Below are positions 1-8,167 of a DNA stretch of 14,746 bases, piece by piece. Each line of letters opens with the position of its first letter. Within the stretch, counting starts at the first letter, position 1. Under the pieces are notes generated by a model, which was given only the letters and a program-made list of their open reading frames with translations, searched no databases and had not been told where the DNA came from. The DNA is from Rhodobacterales bacterium UBA3077 (GTDB taxonomy: Bacteria; Pseudomonadota; Alphaproteobacteria; Rhodobacterales; Rhodobacteraceae), in contig DFBP01000037.1 of the NCBI GenBank assembly GCA_002366685.1, positions 3,605 to 18,350 of the forward strand. Direction: 5' to 3'. Both the position numbers and the translations under genes were made by a program.

Positions 1-1047
1 GAAATACTCATTGTTTGCGTTGAAGCCGAAGACGAGCAAGATCTCGACCCCATCAACAGCTTTGTCCGTTCTGCCAAAAAAGGCGGTTTTATTGTTATAT
101 TGGTTGCCAAGGATGTGTCTCCAACGGCACTACACCACCTTTTACAACTAGGTGCTGACGACTTTGCCCCCTACCCCCTGCCGGACAATGTTCTCTCCGA
201 AATTTTTGACCGTATTCGTGACAAAAAGCGCTCGACCCCGACAGAGACGGGCGGCAAAAAGGTCCGTAGTGGGGTGATTATTCCGGTCTATGGTGCGGCC
301 GGCGGTGTTGGTGCCTCAACCTTTGCTGTAAATCTGGCGTGGGAGATGGCAACCCACACACGTAAAGACGATATGCGCGTTGCGCTTATCGACCTTGATT
401 TTCAATTCGGCTCCGTTGCTACATTGCTGGATATGCAGCGCCGGGAAGCGGTGTTTGACCTGCTGACCGAACCGGAATCGCTCGCAGGCGATACGCTCGC
501 ACAAGCGATGACTTCCTACAAATCGGTGCTAGCCGTCCTAAGCTCGCCACCCGAAGTTATGCCGCTCGACATCGTCGACGCGCGATATATCGAAAAATTG
601 CTGAAGCTTTTGCAAGCCCGCTACGATTTTATTATCGTTGATCTTCCCAAGGCGCTTACCGACTGGTCCGCGAGCATTCTGACCCAGGCTGAAACCTATT
701 TCACGCTCCTGGAGCTGGATATGCGCTCGGCCCAAAACCTGATGCGGTATCTGCGTGTTTTACGGGGCGAAGAGCTGCCCGGCGAAAAAATCCAGTATAT
801 TCTGAACCGGGCACCCGGTTTTGCCGACCTCACCGGCAAAACCCGCGTCGGCCGGTTTTCCGAGAGCCTGGGCGTCGAGATCAATATTCTGTTGCCGGAT
901 GGTGGTAAATCGGTTTCAGCCGCCGGTGACCAGGGCGAACCTTTGGCGGACTTGTCTCCTAAAAACCCGCTCCGCAAGGAAATCAAAAAAATCGCTACAA
1001 CCTTGGTGGATCTCACAAAAGAAGCCCGCGCGGCGGTAGTGGAATAA
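1..1047 (+). CDS. cpaE: CpaE/TadZ, Tad pilus localisation ATPase-like protein (5' end missing)
   Basis: The frame is open from the first base, so the gene starts left of the window; 348 residues are visible and perhaps 50-70 are missing. The first ~75 residues look like the second half of a degenerate response-regulator receiver fold (beta strand FIVILVAK, then LGADDFAPYPLP, where the usual conserved Lys before Pro is absent). A MinD/ParA-type domain follows. Its P-loop reads GAAGGVGAST (nt 292-321) and lacks both lysines of the deviant Walker A motif. ALIDLDFQFGSV and FIIVDLPKALTDW match the switch and Walker B strands of this family. CpaE/TadZ proteins mark the site of Tad secretion assembly at the pole, on the cytoplasmic side. 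The stop lies 12 nt before cpaF in the same operon. The family call is strong; loss of ATP hydrolysis is inferred from the motif only. Confidence 0.92.
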   Translation, partial: EILIVCVEAEDEQDLDPINSFVRSAKKGGFIVILVAKDVSPTALHHLLQLGADDFAPYPLPDNVLSEIFDRIRDKKRSTPTETGGKKVRSGVIIPVYGAAGGVGASTFAVNLAWEMATHTRKDDMRVALIDLDFQFGSVATLLDMQRREAVFDLLTEPESLAGDTLAQAMTSYKSVLAVLSSPPEVMPLDIVDARYIEKLLKLLQARYDFIIVDLPKALTDWSASILTQAETYFTLLELDMRSAQNLMRYLRVLRGEELPGEKIQYILNRAPGFADLTGKTRVGRFSESLGVEINILLPDGGKSVSAAGDQGEPLADLSPKNPLRKEIKKIATTLVDLTKEARAAVVE

Positions 1048-1059
1048 CGGGAGTCAAAC

Positions 1060-2511
<1,452 letters not shown>

Positions 2512-2513
2512 AT

Positions 2514-3476
2514 TTGAGTATTGAGCCTCTTATCTATGCGGTGATCTTTGCCGCCGTCCTGTTCCTTATTGAGGGAATTTACCTAGCGGTTTTCGGCAAG
2601 TCGGTGCGATTGGAAAGCCGCGTAAACCGGCGTTTGCAGCTGCTTGAAAAAGGTGAAAGTCGTGAATCGGTTATGGAAACCTTGCGCAAAGAGCGCGAGC
2701 AGCATACCAAAACTCTGCGTATACCTGTGATCGGCATGCTTTCAAAAAAGGCTACCGTCGCCAATATCGCATTCACGCCCAATGCCATTCTGGCAATAAT
2801 CGCACTGCTGATGGTATTGGTTTTCCTGGCGCTTACCATTGCAACATCGGCTGGCCTGACCATGCGGATTATTGTTTCGATCGCAATGGGTTATGGCGCC
2901 GTTTATGTCTGGCTTAGCTCGAAAGCCAAAAAACGCATGAACCTGTTTGAAGAACAGCTTCCCGATGCTGTAGAACTGATGGTTCGCTCGCTCCGTGTGG
3001 GACATCCTTTTGCGAGCTCGGTCAACATTGTTGCCCAGGAAATGCCTGACCCGTTGGGAACCGAATTTGGCACTTTGGTCGATGAAGCCAATTTCGGAGC
3101 AGATATTTCGGCTTCTCTACGCCAGATGACTGAGCGGGTCGATGTGCAGGACCTCCGCTTTCTAGCCGTTGCCGTTTCAATCCAGAGCCAATCGGGCGGG
3201 AATCTCGCCGAAATTCTTGATGGCCTTGCAAAGGTGATCCGCTCCCGGTTTAAGCTGTTTCGCCGCGTAGATGCCATCACCGCCGAGGCCAAATGGTCGG
3301 GCTGGTTCCTGTCTTTCTTCCCGGTTGTTGCCTTGATCGCGATCAACGTTTTGCAGCCGGGCTACTATGATGGCGTTGAAACTACCCCTGTATTTCTCCC
3401 GCTCGCCATAGTTGTTTTTGTGTTTTTGGTTGTGAACATTATTTTCATGCAAATGATGGTCAACTTCAAGGTTTAG
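2514..3476 (+). CDS. tadB: TadB, Tad pilus inner-membrane platform protein
   Basis: A 320-aa integral membrane protein with a type II secretion F (GspF/T2SSF) domain. Hydrophobic segments lie at about residues 6-27, 90-110, 115-134, 262-281 and 293-313. The cytoplasmic T2SSF region (~145-262) shows family hallmarks: FEEQLPDAVELMVRSLRVG and QSGGNLAEILDGLAKVIRSR. With TadC it forms the inner-membrane platform on which the CpaF ATPase acts. The start is TTG at 2514, placed by the GGAG Shine-Dalgarno sequence inside the end of cpaF (about 2502-2505); I see no in-frame ATG near it. A 21-nt gap separates it from tadC. Confidence 0.95.
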   Translation: MSIEPLIYAVIFAAVLFLIEGIYLAVFGKSVRLESRVNRRLQLLEKGESRESVMETLRKEREQHTKTLRIPVIGMLSKKATVANIAFTPNAILAIIALLMVLVFLALTIATSAGLTMRIIVSIAMGYGAVYVWLSSKAKKRMNLFEEQLPDAVELMVRSLRVGHPFASSVNIVAQEMPDPLGTEFGTLVDEANFGADISASLRQMTERVDVQDLRFLAVAVSIQSQSGGNLAEILDGLAKVIRSRFKLFRRVDAITAEAKWSGWFLSFFPVVALIAINVLQPGYYDGVETTPVFLPLAIVVFVFLVVNIIFMQMMVNFKV

Positions 3477-3497
3477 ACCTAGCCGAAGGGAAAGATT

Positions 3498-4487
3498 GTG
3501 ATTGACACAACTCTTGAATTTATAATCGCTGTGTTGGGTCCGCTGGGCCCCATCATTGTCGCTGGTGCTGTGGGCATCTTTCTTATTCTGCTTTCGCTTC
3601 CTCTCTTGCTCGATAAAGGGGACGATCCATTTGCCAAGCTTGGCCGCGGTGGCGCATCGGGCGGGGTGTTTAAAAAGAAAGATGCCGTTGGTGGCGGGCG
3701 GATCAACCTGCGCTACGATAGCGGTAAAGTAAATCTTCAAAAATTTGATGCTTACCTGACGCCGAAAGATGAAAAAGAACTTTCCGCAGCGAAACTCAGG
3801 TTGCTGCAAGCGGGTTACAGAGGCCGCAACGCTGTTAGCAATTACAACTTTTTTCGAATGATCCTTGGGATCGCCTTTATCGGTTTTGGGCTCCTTTTTG
3901 TGCTTTTACAGGGCGGAGAACTCTCCGGAACGAAGGTTGCCATGTATCTTTTGATACCTGGCGGGGTTGGTTATTACCTGCCAAACTATTGGGTCGAAAG
4001 GCGTCGTCAAACCCGTCAGGGTGAGCTTGAAAACGGATTTCCAGATGCGCTCGACCTCATGCTGGTTTGCGTTGAGGCCGGGCAGTCGCTCGACCAGTCA
4101 ATCGTGCGCGTTGCCACCGAAATCAAGCATTCCAACAAACCCCTTTCTGAAGAGTTCGAGGTTGTCGCAAACGAATTGCGCGCCGGTAAAGAGCGCGTTA
4201 CGGTTTTGAGGGATCTTGGCGAACGCTGCGGCCTACCCGATATCAGCTCTTTTGTAACGGTGCTCATCCAGTCCGCCAGTTTCGGGACCTCGATCAGCGA
4301 CGCGCTTCGGGTTTACGCCTTTGAAATGCGGGACAAACGCATTATGCGCGCCGAGGAAAAAGCCAACAAGCTCCCGACCAAGATGACACTGGGCACCATG
4401 CTTTTTACGGTGCCACCCCTTTTGATCATTCTGGTTGGTCCTTCCGTCTATGATATTTACGTCAATCTCCTTGGTGGAGGCCAATAA
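3498..4487 (+). CDS. tadC: TadC, Tad pilus inner-membrane platform protein
   Basis: A 329-aa second platform subunit with a T2SSF domain. Hydrophobic stretches lie at about residues 14-38, 118-138, 146-164 and 296-315. The domain carries ENGFPDALDLMLVCVEAGQS and the characteristic TadC C-terminal signature RAEEKANKLPTKM followed by the last membrane segment. A Gly-rich linker (~49-68) joins the N-terminal anchor to the rest. It partners TadB in the inner membrane. The start is GTG at 3498, with the Shine-Dalgarno sequence GAAGGGA at about 3485-3491. The TAA stop is immediately followed, in the same frame, by the GTG start of the next gene. Confidence 0.95.
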   Translation: MIDTTLEFIIAVLGPLGPIIVAGAVGIFLILLSLPLLLDKGDDPFAKLGRGGASGGVFKKKDAVGGGRINLRYDSGKVNLQKFDAYLTPKDEKELSAAKLRLLQAGYRGRNAVSNYNFFRMILGIAFIGFGLLFVLLQGGELSGTKVAMYLLIPGGVGYYLPNYWVERRRQTRQGELENGFPDALDLMLVCVEAGQSLDQSIVRVATEIKHSNKPLSEEFEVVANELRAGKERVTVLRDLGERCGLPDISSFVTVLIQSASFGTSISDALRVYAFEMRDKRIMRAEEKANKLPTKMTLGTMLFTVPPLLIILVGPSVYDIYVNLLGGGQ

Positions 4488-5051
4488 GTGCGCACCGTTT
4501 ATGCGGTTCTTGGGCTTTTCTTGTCCATTGCAGCTTGCGAACCTACTGACAGACCTCTAGCGAATTCCCGTGAAGGTGTTGCCCCCCCGCCGGGCACGGC
4601 ACGCATAACCGAAGCTGTTGACGGATTGATCGTGGGCCACCGGCTTATGGCTGCCGGAGAGTATGATCTTGCCCTCACGGCTTATACGCGCGCCGTTCAG
4701 GACCACGGCTTGAACGTTGACGTCCTCAGCGCAATTGGTTCGGCAAATATGCGCCTTGGACGGCTCAATCAAGCCGAAAAGTTCCTGCTTCGAGCGGTCG
4801 AGAAAGACCCTGATTTTGTTGCGGCGTGGAACAATCTCGGCGTTGTTCAAATCAATTCACAACAATTCATCAAAGCCCGCGCTAGTTTTCAGCGCGCCTT
4901 CGCCCTAGATAACGGTAATTCCGAGCAAATACGCGAAAACCTAATTCTCGCTATTCAACTGGCAGAAGCAAACTCGGCGGAAATCCCCGAAGATTTTAAT
5001 TTCATGCTGGTCCGGCGCGGCGATGGGCGTTACCTATTACTTGGGCAGTAA
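4488..5051 (+). CDS. tadD: TadD-like TPR lipoprotein
   Basis: A 187-aa predicted lipoprotein. The N-terminus has a short hydrophobic signal and a lipobox I14-A15-A16-C17, so Cys17 would be acylated. Three TPR-like helical hairpins follow at about 48-75, 77-108 and 111-142 (for example VAAWNNLGVVQINSQQF, then ARASFQRAFALD). TadD-type proteins are TPR lipoproteins that help place or stabilise the Tad outer-membrane channel; that role is assigned by family and position. The GTG at 4488 is the first codon after the tadC TAA and in the same frame, so no upstream start is possible; GGAGG at 4476-4480 lies inside tadC. A later start would remove the signal peptide. Confidence 0.88.
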   Translation: MRTVYAVLGLFLSIAACEPTDRPLANSREGVAPPPGTARITEAVDGLIVGHRLMAAGEYDLALTAYTRAVQDHGLNVDVLSAIGSANMRLGRLNQAEKFLLRAVEKDPDFVAAWNNLGVVQINSQQFIKARASFQRAFALDNGNSEQIRENLILAIQLAEANSAEIPEDFNFMLVRRGDGRYLLLGQ

Positions 5052-5070
5052 AAAAATAATAGGGGATAAG

Positions 5071-5934
5071 ATGCAAAGCACAAAATTCACCCGTAAATCC
5101 GTTTTCCTTTTGTCGGCGCTGAGTCTCGTCGCATGTGGCGATATTACAGACGACGACCGCGCATTACCTGATGGTGCGTTAAACGTGATCGACGCCTCTG
5201 ATCTCAATGACATTATGCTTGATTTTGCGGACCCCAAAGAGGCGGTGCGATACTTCAGAAACTCGGTTGCCCAATCCCCTGACAGGATTGACTTCAAACG
5301 CGGCCTCGCTGTTTCGCTGGCCCGGGCTGGTGAACATGCTGAAGCCGCGCTGGTTTACGAAGTAATTGCGGAGGCCGGAGAACTCACCGTGCAGGACCGT
5401 TTGGCTATGGCGGACGCTTATATCCGCAATGGTGGCTGGGAAGAAGGGGAAGCCCAGCTTGACGCTATCCCGCCCACCCTGGAATCCTATGACCGCTACC
5501 GGTTGGAAGCCATCGTCGCTGACCACAATGAAGAATGGGATAAAGCCGATAGCTTTTATGACATTGCGCGCGGCCTCACCACAGCGCCCGCAAACACGCT
5601 CAATAACTGGGGCTTCTCCAAGCGCGTGCGGGGGGATCTGGATGACGCCGAAAAACTCTTCCGCCAAGCGCTCCGCGCTGATCCATCCCTGTTCAGGGCA
5701 AAGGTCAATTTGGTGGTTGTGCGCGGGTTGCGTGGCGAATATGGCCTCCCCGTTGTGCCAATGACAGATGAAGAACGTGCGCTCCTCTATTACGAGGCCG
5801 CCAAAGTCGCCATTAACCGTGGGGATCGTGACATAGCGCGCGGGTTGCTGGAGCAAGCGATTGACTCACATCCTCGACATTTCGGTGCGGCGGTTGATGC
5901 TTTGCGGGCTTTGACCTCCGGCGTTAGTCTGTAG
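5071..5934 (+). CDS. Second TPR lipoprotein of the tad operon (TadD-like)
   Basis: With the start at ATG 5071 this is a 287-aa lipoprotein: a positive n-region (K5, R8, K9), a hydrophobic h-region and lipobox L19-V20-A21-C22. A strong Shine-Dalgarno sequence (AGGGGAT, 5061-5067) supports this start over an upstream in-frame ATG at 5023 that lies inside tadD and would bury the signal peptide. After an acidic linker (~25-50) the rest is TPR-like: about 55-104, 108-170, 175-206 (NNWGFSKRVRGDLDDAEKLF) and 238-270. It follows tadD by 19 nt and is probably periplasmic, anchored to a membrane. It probably helps Tad channel assembly, like TadD, but it is larger and its exact role is unknown. Confidence 0.85.
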   Translation: MQSTKFTRKSVFLLSALSLVACGDITDDDRALPDGALNVIDASDLNDIMLDFADPKEAVRYFRNSVAQSPDRIDFKRGLAVSLARAGEHAEAALVYEVIAEAGELTVQDRLAMADAYIRNGGWEEGEAQLDAIPPTLESYDRYRLEAIVADHNEEWDKADSFYDIARGLTTAPANTLNNWGFSKRVRGDLDDAEKLFRQALRADPSLFRAKVNLVVVRGLRGEYGLPVVPMTDEERALLYYEAAKVAINRGDRDIARGLLEQAIDSHPRHFGAAVDALRALTSGVSL

Positions 5935-5942
5935 GCGCTCGC

Positions 5943-6431
5943 ATGGCTTACTGGGCAATCATATTTCTGGTGCTGACGCTTCCAATAGGGATTGTCATAA
6001 CCTGGAATGATCTCAAATACTTAAAAATCCCTAACATTTTCATCCTATTTCTGTTGGCCGAGTTTGTCATCGTGGGGCCAATGGTTCTGCCCTTTGACGA
6101 GTATATCAGAAGCCTCATCTATGGTTTTATCGCCCTGCTCGCGGGCATTCTCATTCACGCGACCGGCCTCATCCCTGCCGGCGATCTAAAATACACCGCC
6201 GTCCTCATCCCTTTTGTCGACACAGGTGATCTCCTCAGCTTTTTGCTTTATACGTCCCTGTCTGCCCTGACAGCCGTATTCACCCACGTCCTGTTCGGCC
6301 GGTTCGGACTGGCCCCCGACGGATGGGAAAGCTGGAACGGACGCGGCTGGAAGCGCCGCTTTCCGTTTGGGTTTGCGTTAACCGGAGGGTTGATGATTTA
6401 TCTTTTGGTTCAGATTATTCGGTCGGTTTAG
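5943..6431 (+). CDS. cpaA: Prepilin peptidase CpaA/TadV (A24 family)
   Basis: A 162-aa polytopic membrane aspartic protease of the short type, which lacks the N-terminal methyltransferase domain of PilD. Such enzymes cleave the leader of Flp pilins and pseudopilins at the inner membrane. The two catalytic aspartates are visible: D23 in NDLKYLKIPN and D81 in the GxGD-equivalent IPAGDLK. The first Gly of GxGD is Pro here. A C-terminal loop RRFPFGFALTGG precedes the last membrane helix, as in other A24 enzymes. It starts 8 nt after the second TPR gene and is the last + strand gene of the tad operon. Its 3' end overlaps the convergent membrane-protein gene by 17 bp. Confidence 0.9.
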   Translation: MAYWAIIFLVLTLPIGIVITWNDLKYLKIPNIFILFLLAEFVIVGPMVLPFDEYIRSLIYGFIALLAGILIHATGLIPAGDLKYTAVLIPFVDTGDLLSFLLYTSLSALTAVFTHVLFGRFGLAPDGWESWNGRGWKRRFPFGFALTGGLMIYLLVQIIRSV

Positions 6432-8046
6432 AGACTTCGTAAAGAACGAACAGGTTCGACCGGTATACCTCGTTTAACCCATAGCTGCCCTCAATGAATT
6501 GCATGACCATTTGCCGGCGCATATTTGCATTAATCGGGCAGAGCGGCACCATCAAATAATCCGCATTTTCAACTCCGGCCGTATCTCCATAATACCACGG
6601 CGCTGCGCCCTGAACCCTTTCAATATCGCCAAACATCCAGCTGACATTCAAGATATCCGCTGCGAGGACAGGTTTTCCACGCACAAAATCAATCGCTTCA
6701 AGCTCTTGCGCAATTTTTGTGGCCATCGGAGAAATGGACTCATTTGAACTACATTCCGGGAACTCGAACCCGTTAATTACGACTCTTTCATCCTCCGAGA
6801 ACGGGGACGGAAATCCTTCGATGGTTTCGCGTTTCATTGCGTGTAGAATACGAAACTCAGGAAGCCAGATATCTGCCACACCTTCGGAAATCGGCATCTT
6901 CAAGAACTCCTCTTTGGACGTAAAAACGGCACGAATAGGAGAGGTTGCCAGCGAAATAACGGATGGAAAAATTACGGTTCCGGCAACAATAATTATGGTC
7001 AGTATACTCTGCCTCGCCGGCAGGTTAAAAACCCAACGTTCATCCCGCTCGGGTAGATTGACCCAAAGATAGAGGATCACCAAAACCAGCCACTTGGGAT
7101 CGTTTCCCCAGTTTTGGTAGGTAATGTAAGTAAAGGCAGGCGCTAAAAGTAGAAGCACCAATCCTTGCAACATTTTGCCAGATTTTCTGTATAAAACAAT
7201 GCTTGCAAGCAATATCAAACTCGCCAGAACACTGTGAGGACTCGCTATAATTTGGGTGAATGAATCGACAGGTGCACTACGGCCTGAAACATCGCTCGTT
7301 ACTGCGAGCAAATCGTGGAAATATGCGATGAAATAGTCCAGGCCAAACCAAAGGAGCAACGCTCCGCCAAAGGCAAGCCCAATTGCAACGGATTGAATGG
7401 CAAGCGCTGCTTGTTTCTGCGCTAGCAATATCAACAATACAACAGGTACCAGAGGAACAAAAAAGGTAACTTTGAGCATGGCCAGCGCTGTCATTCCGGC
7501 AGCAATTATCAGCGGTGGTAGCCATCGTTCCGCAATATTGACACGCATCGGGAACAAAACCGTTCCCAAAATCAGAAAAGTGACACCCCAGGCCCATCGA
7601 TTGTAAAACATAGAGAGCGAAGTTGCTGTATCGCCGCCTCCATAAATCAATGCTGTCATTGTCATCAGGATAAACACGCCAAAGGTTAGCGCCTGAGCGA
7701 AACTAAAACGAGTTGCCCCAACCCACCAGATCACCGGTAATAGCAAAGCCGACAGACTCAGATTGGCAAGCAATGTTGCCTTGCCAACCATAAACCCAAG
7801 GGACAACCAAAACGCAACGGGTGCAAATCCCAAGTATCCGATCGGGGTCATAAAATCCAAGTGGGGGAGCTCGCCCGCCACTATGCGCAACGATGCATCC
7901 AGCATGTGAAGCAAATCACCTTCATGACCGGTTATAGCCAATCCATTTGGAGTCAGCGTCAAGACTGCTTCGATTAAAAGCAATACAAGGAGAATAAGTC
8001 CGAACCGGATTGATTGCTTTCTAGAAATGACTCTGCCCTCGCCCAT
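6415..8046 (-). CDS. Polytopic membrane protein of unknown function, possibly GT-C glycosyltransferase-like
   Basis: A 543-aa protein with a hydrophobic helix at ~14-33, a loop carrying acidic residues (E42, D44, D50, then GELPHLDFMTPIG), about nine further membrane segments to ~365, and a soluble C-terminal region (~370-543) that is probably periplasmic. One membrane helix, an acidic first loop, many helices and a soluble tail resembles the GT-C superfamily, which transfers sugars from lipid-linked donors, but no motif proves this. The ATG at 8046 lacks a strong Shine-Dalgarno sequence, so the start is less certain than the frame. It opposes the tad operon, overlapping cpaA by 17 bp, and is divergent from the AAA+ ATPase gene. 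A link to pilus modification is speculative. Confidence 0.75.
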   Translation of the reverse strand: MGEGRVISRKQSIRFGLILLVLLLIEAVLTLTPNGLAITGHEGDLLHMLDASLRIVAGELPHLDFMTPIGYLGFAPVAFWLSLGFMVGKATLLANLSLSALLLPVIWWVGATRFSFAQALTFGVFILMTMTALIYGGGDTATSLSMFYNRWAWGVTFLILGTVLFPMRVNIAERWLPPLIIAAGMTALAMLKVTFFVPLVPVVLLILLAQKQAALAIQSVAIGLAFGGALLLWFGLDYFIAYFHDLLAVTSDVSGRSAPVDSFTQIIASPHSVLASLILLASIVLYRKSGKMLQGLVLLLLAPAFTYITYQNWGNDPKWLVLVILYLWVNLPERDERWVFNLPARQSILTIIIVAGTVIFPSVISLATSPIRAVFTSKEEFLKMPISEGVADIWLPEFRILHAMKRETIEGFPSPFSEDERVVINGFEFPECSSNESISPMATKIAQELEAIDFVRGKPVLAADILNVSWMFGDIERVQGAAPWYYGDTAGVENADYLMVPLCPINANMRRQMVMQFIEGSYGLNEVYRSNLFVLYEVSKPTE

Positions 8047-8107
8047 TTGTTTTGACCGGACTATAAATCAAAACCGGCGGAAAAAAACCCATAATAGCAC
8101 GGGCTGC

Positions 8108-8137
8108 TTGCCAGCGGCCTAATGCACAAGTTACACT
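8108..8137 (+). promoter_or_regulatory. Candidate sigma70-type promoter of the AAA+ ATPase gene
   Basis: TTGCCA (8108-8113) and TACACT (8132-8137) are separated by 18 nt. Transcription would begin near 8144, about 24 nt before the ATG at 8168, and the Shine-Dalgarno sequence GGGGA (8156-8160) is well placed. The hexamers are only fair matches, so this is a prediction. Confidence 0.4.
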
Positions 8138-8142
8138 GTAAC
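8130..8142. promoter_or_regulatory. Perfect 13-bp dyad GTTACACTGTAAC, operator candidate
   Basis: GTTACA and TGTAAC are exact inverted repeats around a single central C. The dyad fully covers the candidate -10 hexamer (8132-8137) of the AAA+ ATPase gene. That is the position expected of a repressor site, and the size and symmetry suit a dimeric helix-turn-helix regulator. The regulator is not identifiable from the window. Confidence 0.45.
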
Positions 8143-8167
8143 CTACCAAAAGTACGGGGAAATACTC

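Larger units (their letters stand above)
8047..8167. promoter_or_regulatory. Divergent intergenic spacer between the membrane-protein and AAA+ ATPase genes
   Basis: This 121-bp spacer is the only place for promoters of both divergent genes. For the - strand gene there is a -10-like TATTAT (complement of 8091-8096 or so) without a convincing -35. For the + strand gene see the separate promoter and dyad entries. The part next to the membrane-protein gene is A-rich (8081-8087). Confidence 0.5.

Noticed and set aside
5023..5070. Upstream in-frame ATG for the second TPR lipoprotein
   Set aside because: It lies inside tadD, lacks a good Shine-Dalgarno sequence and would put 16 residues before a clear signal peptide; ATG 5071 has a strong one.
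5179..5856. Minus-strand open frame (225 codons) opposite the second TPR gene
   Set aside because: The + strand frame has a Shine-Dalgarno sequence, signal peptide and repeats; the reverse frame has none of these.
8119..8134. CtrA-type site in the divergent spacer
   Set aside because: CTAA-N7-GTTAC has the right spacing but too many mismatches to TTAA-N7-TTAAC.
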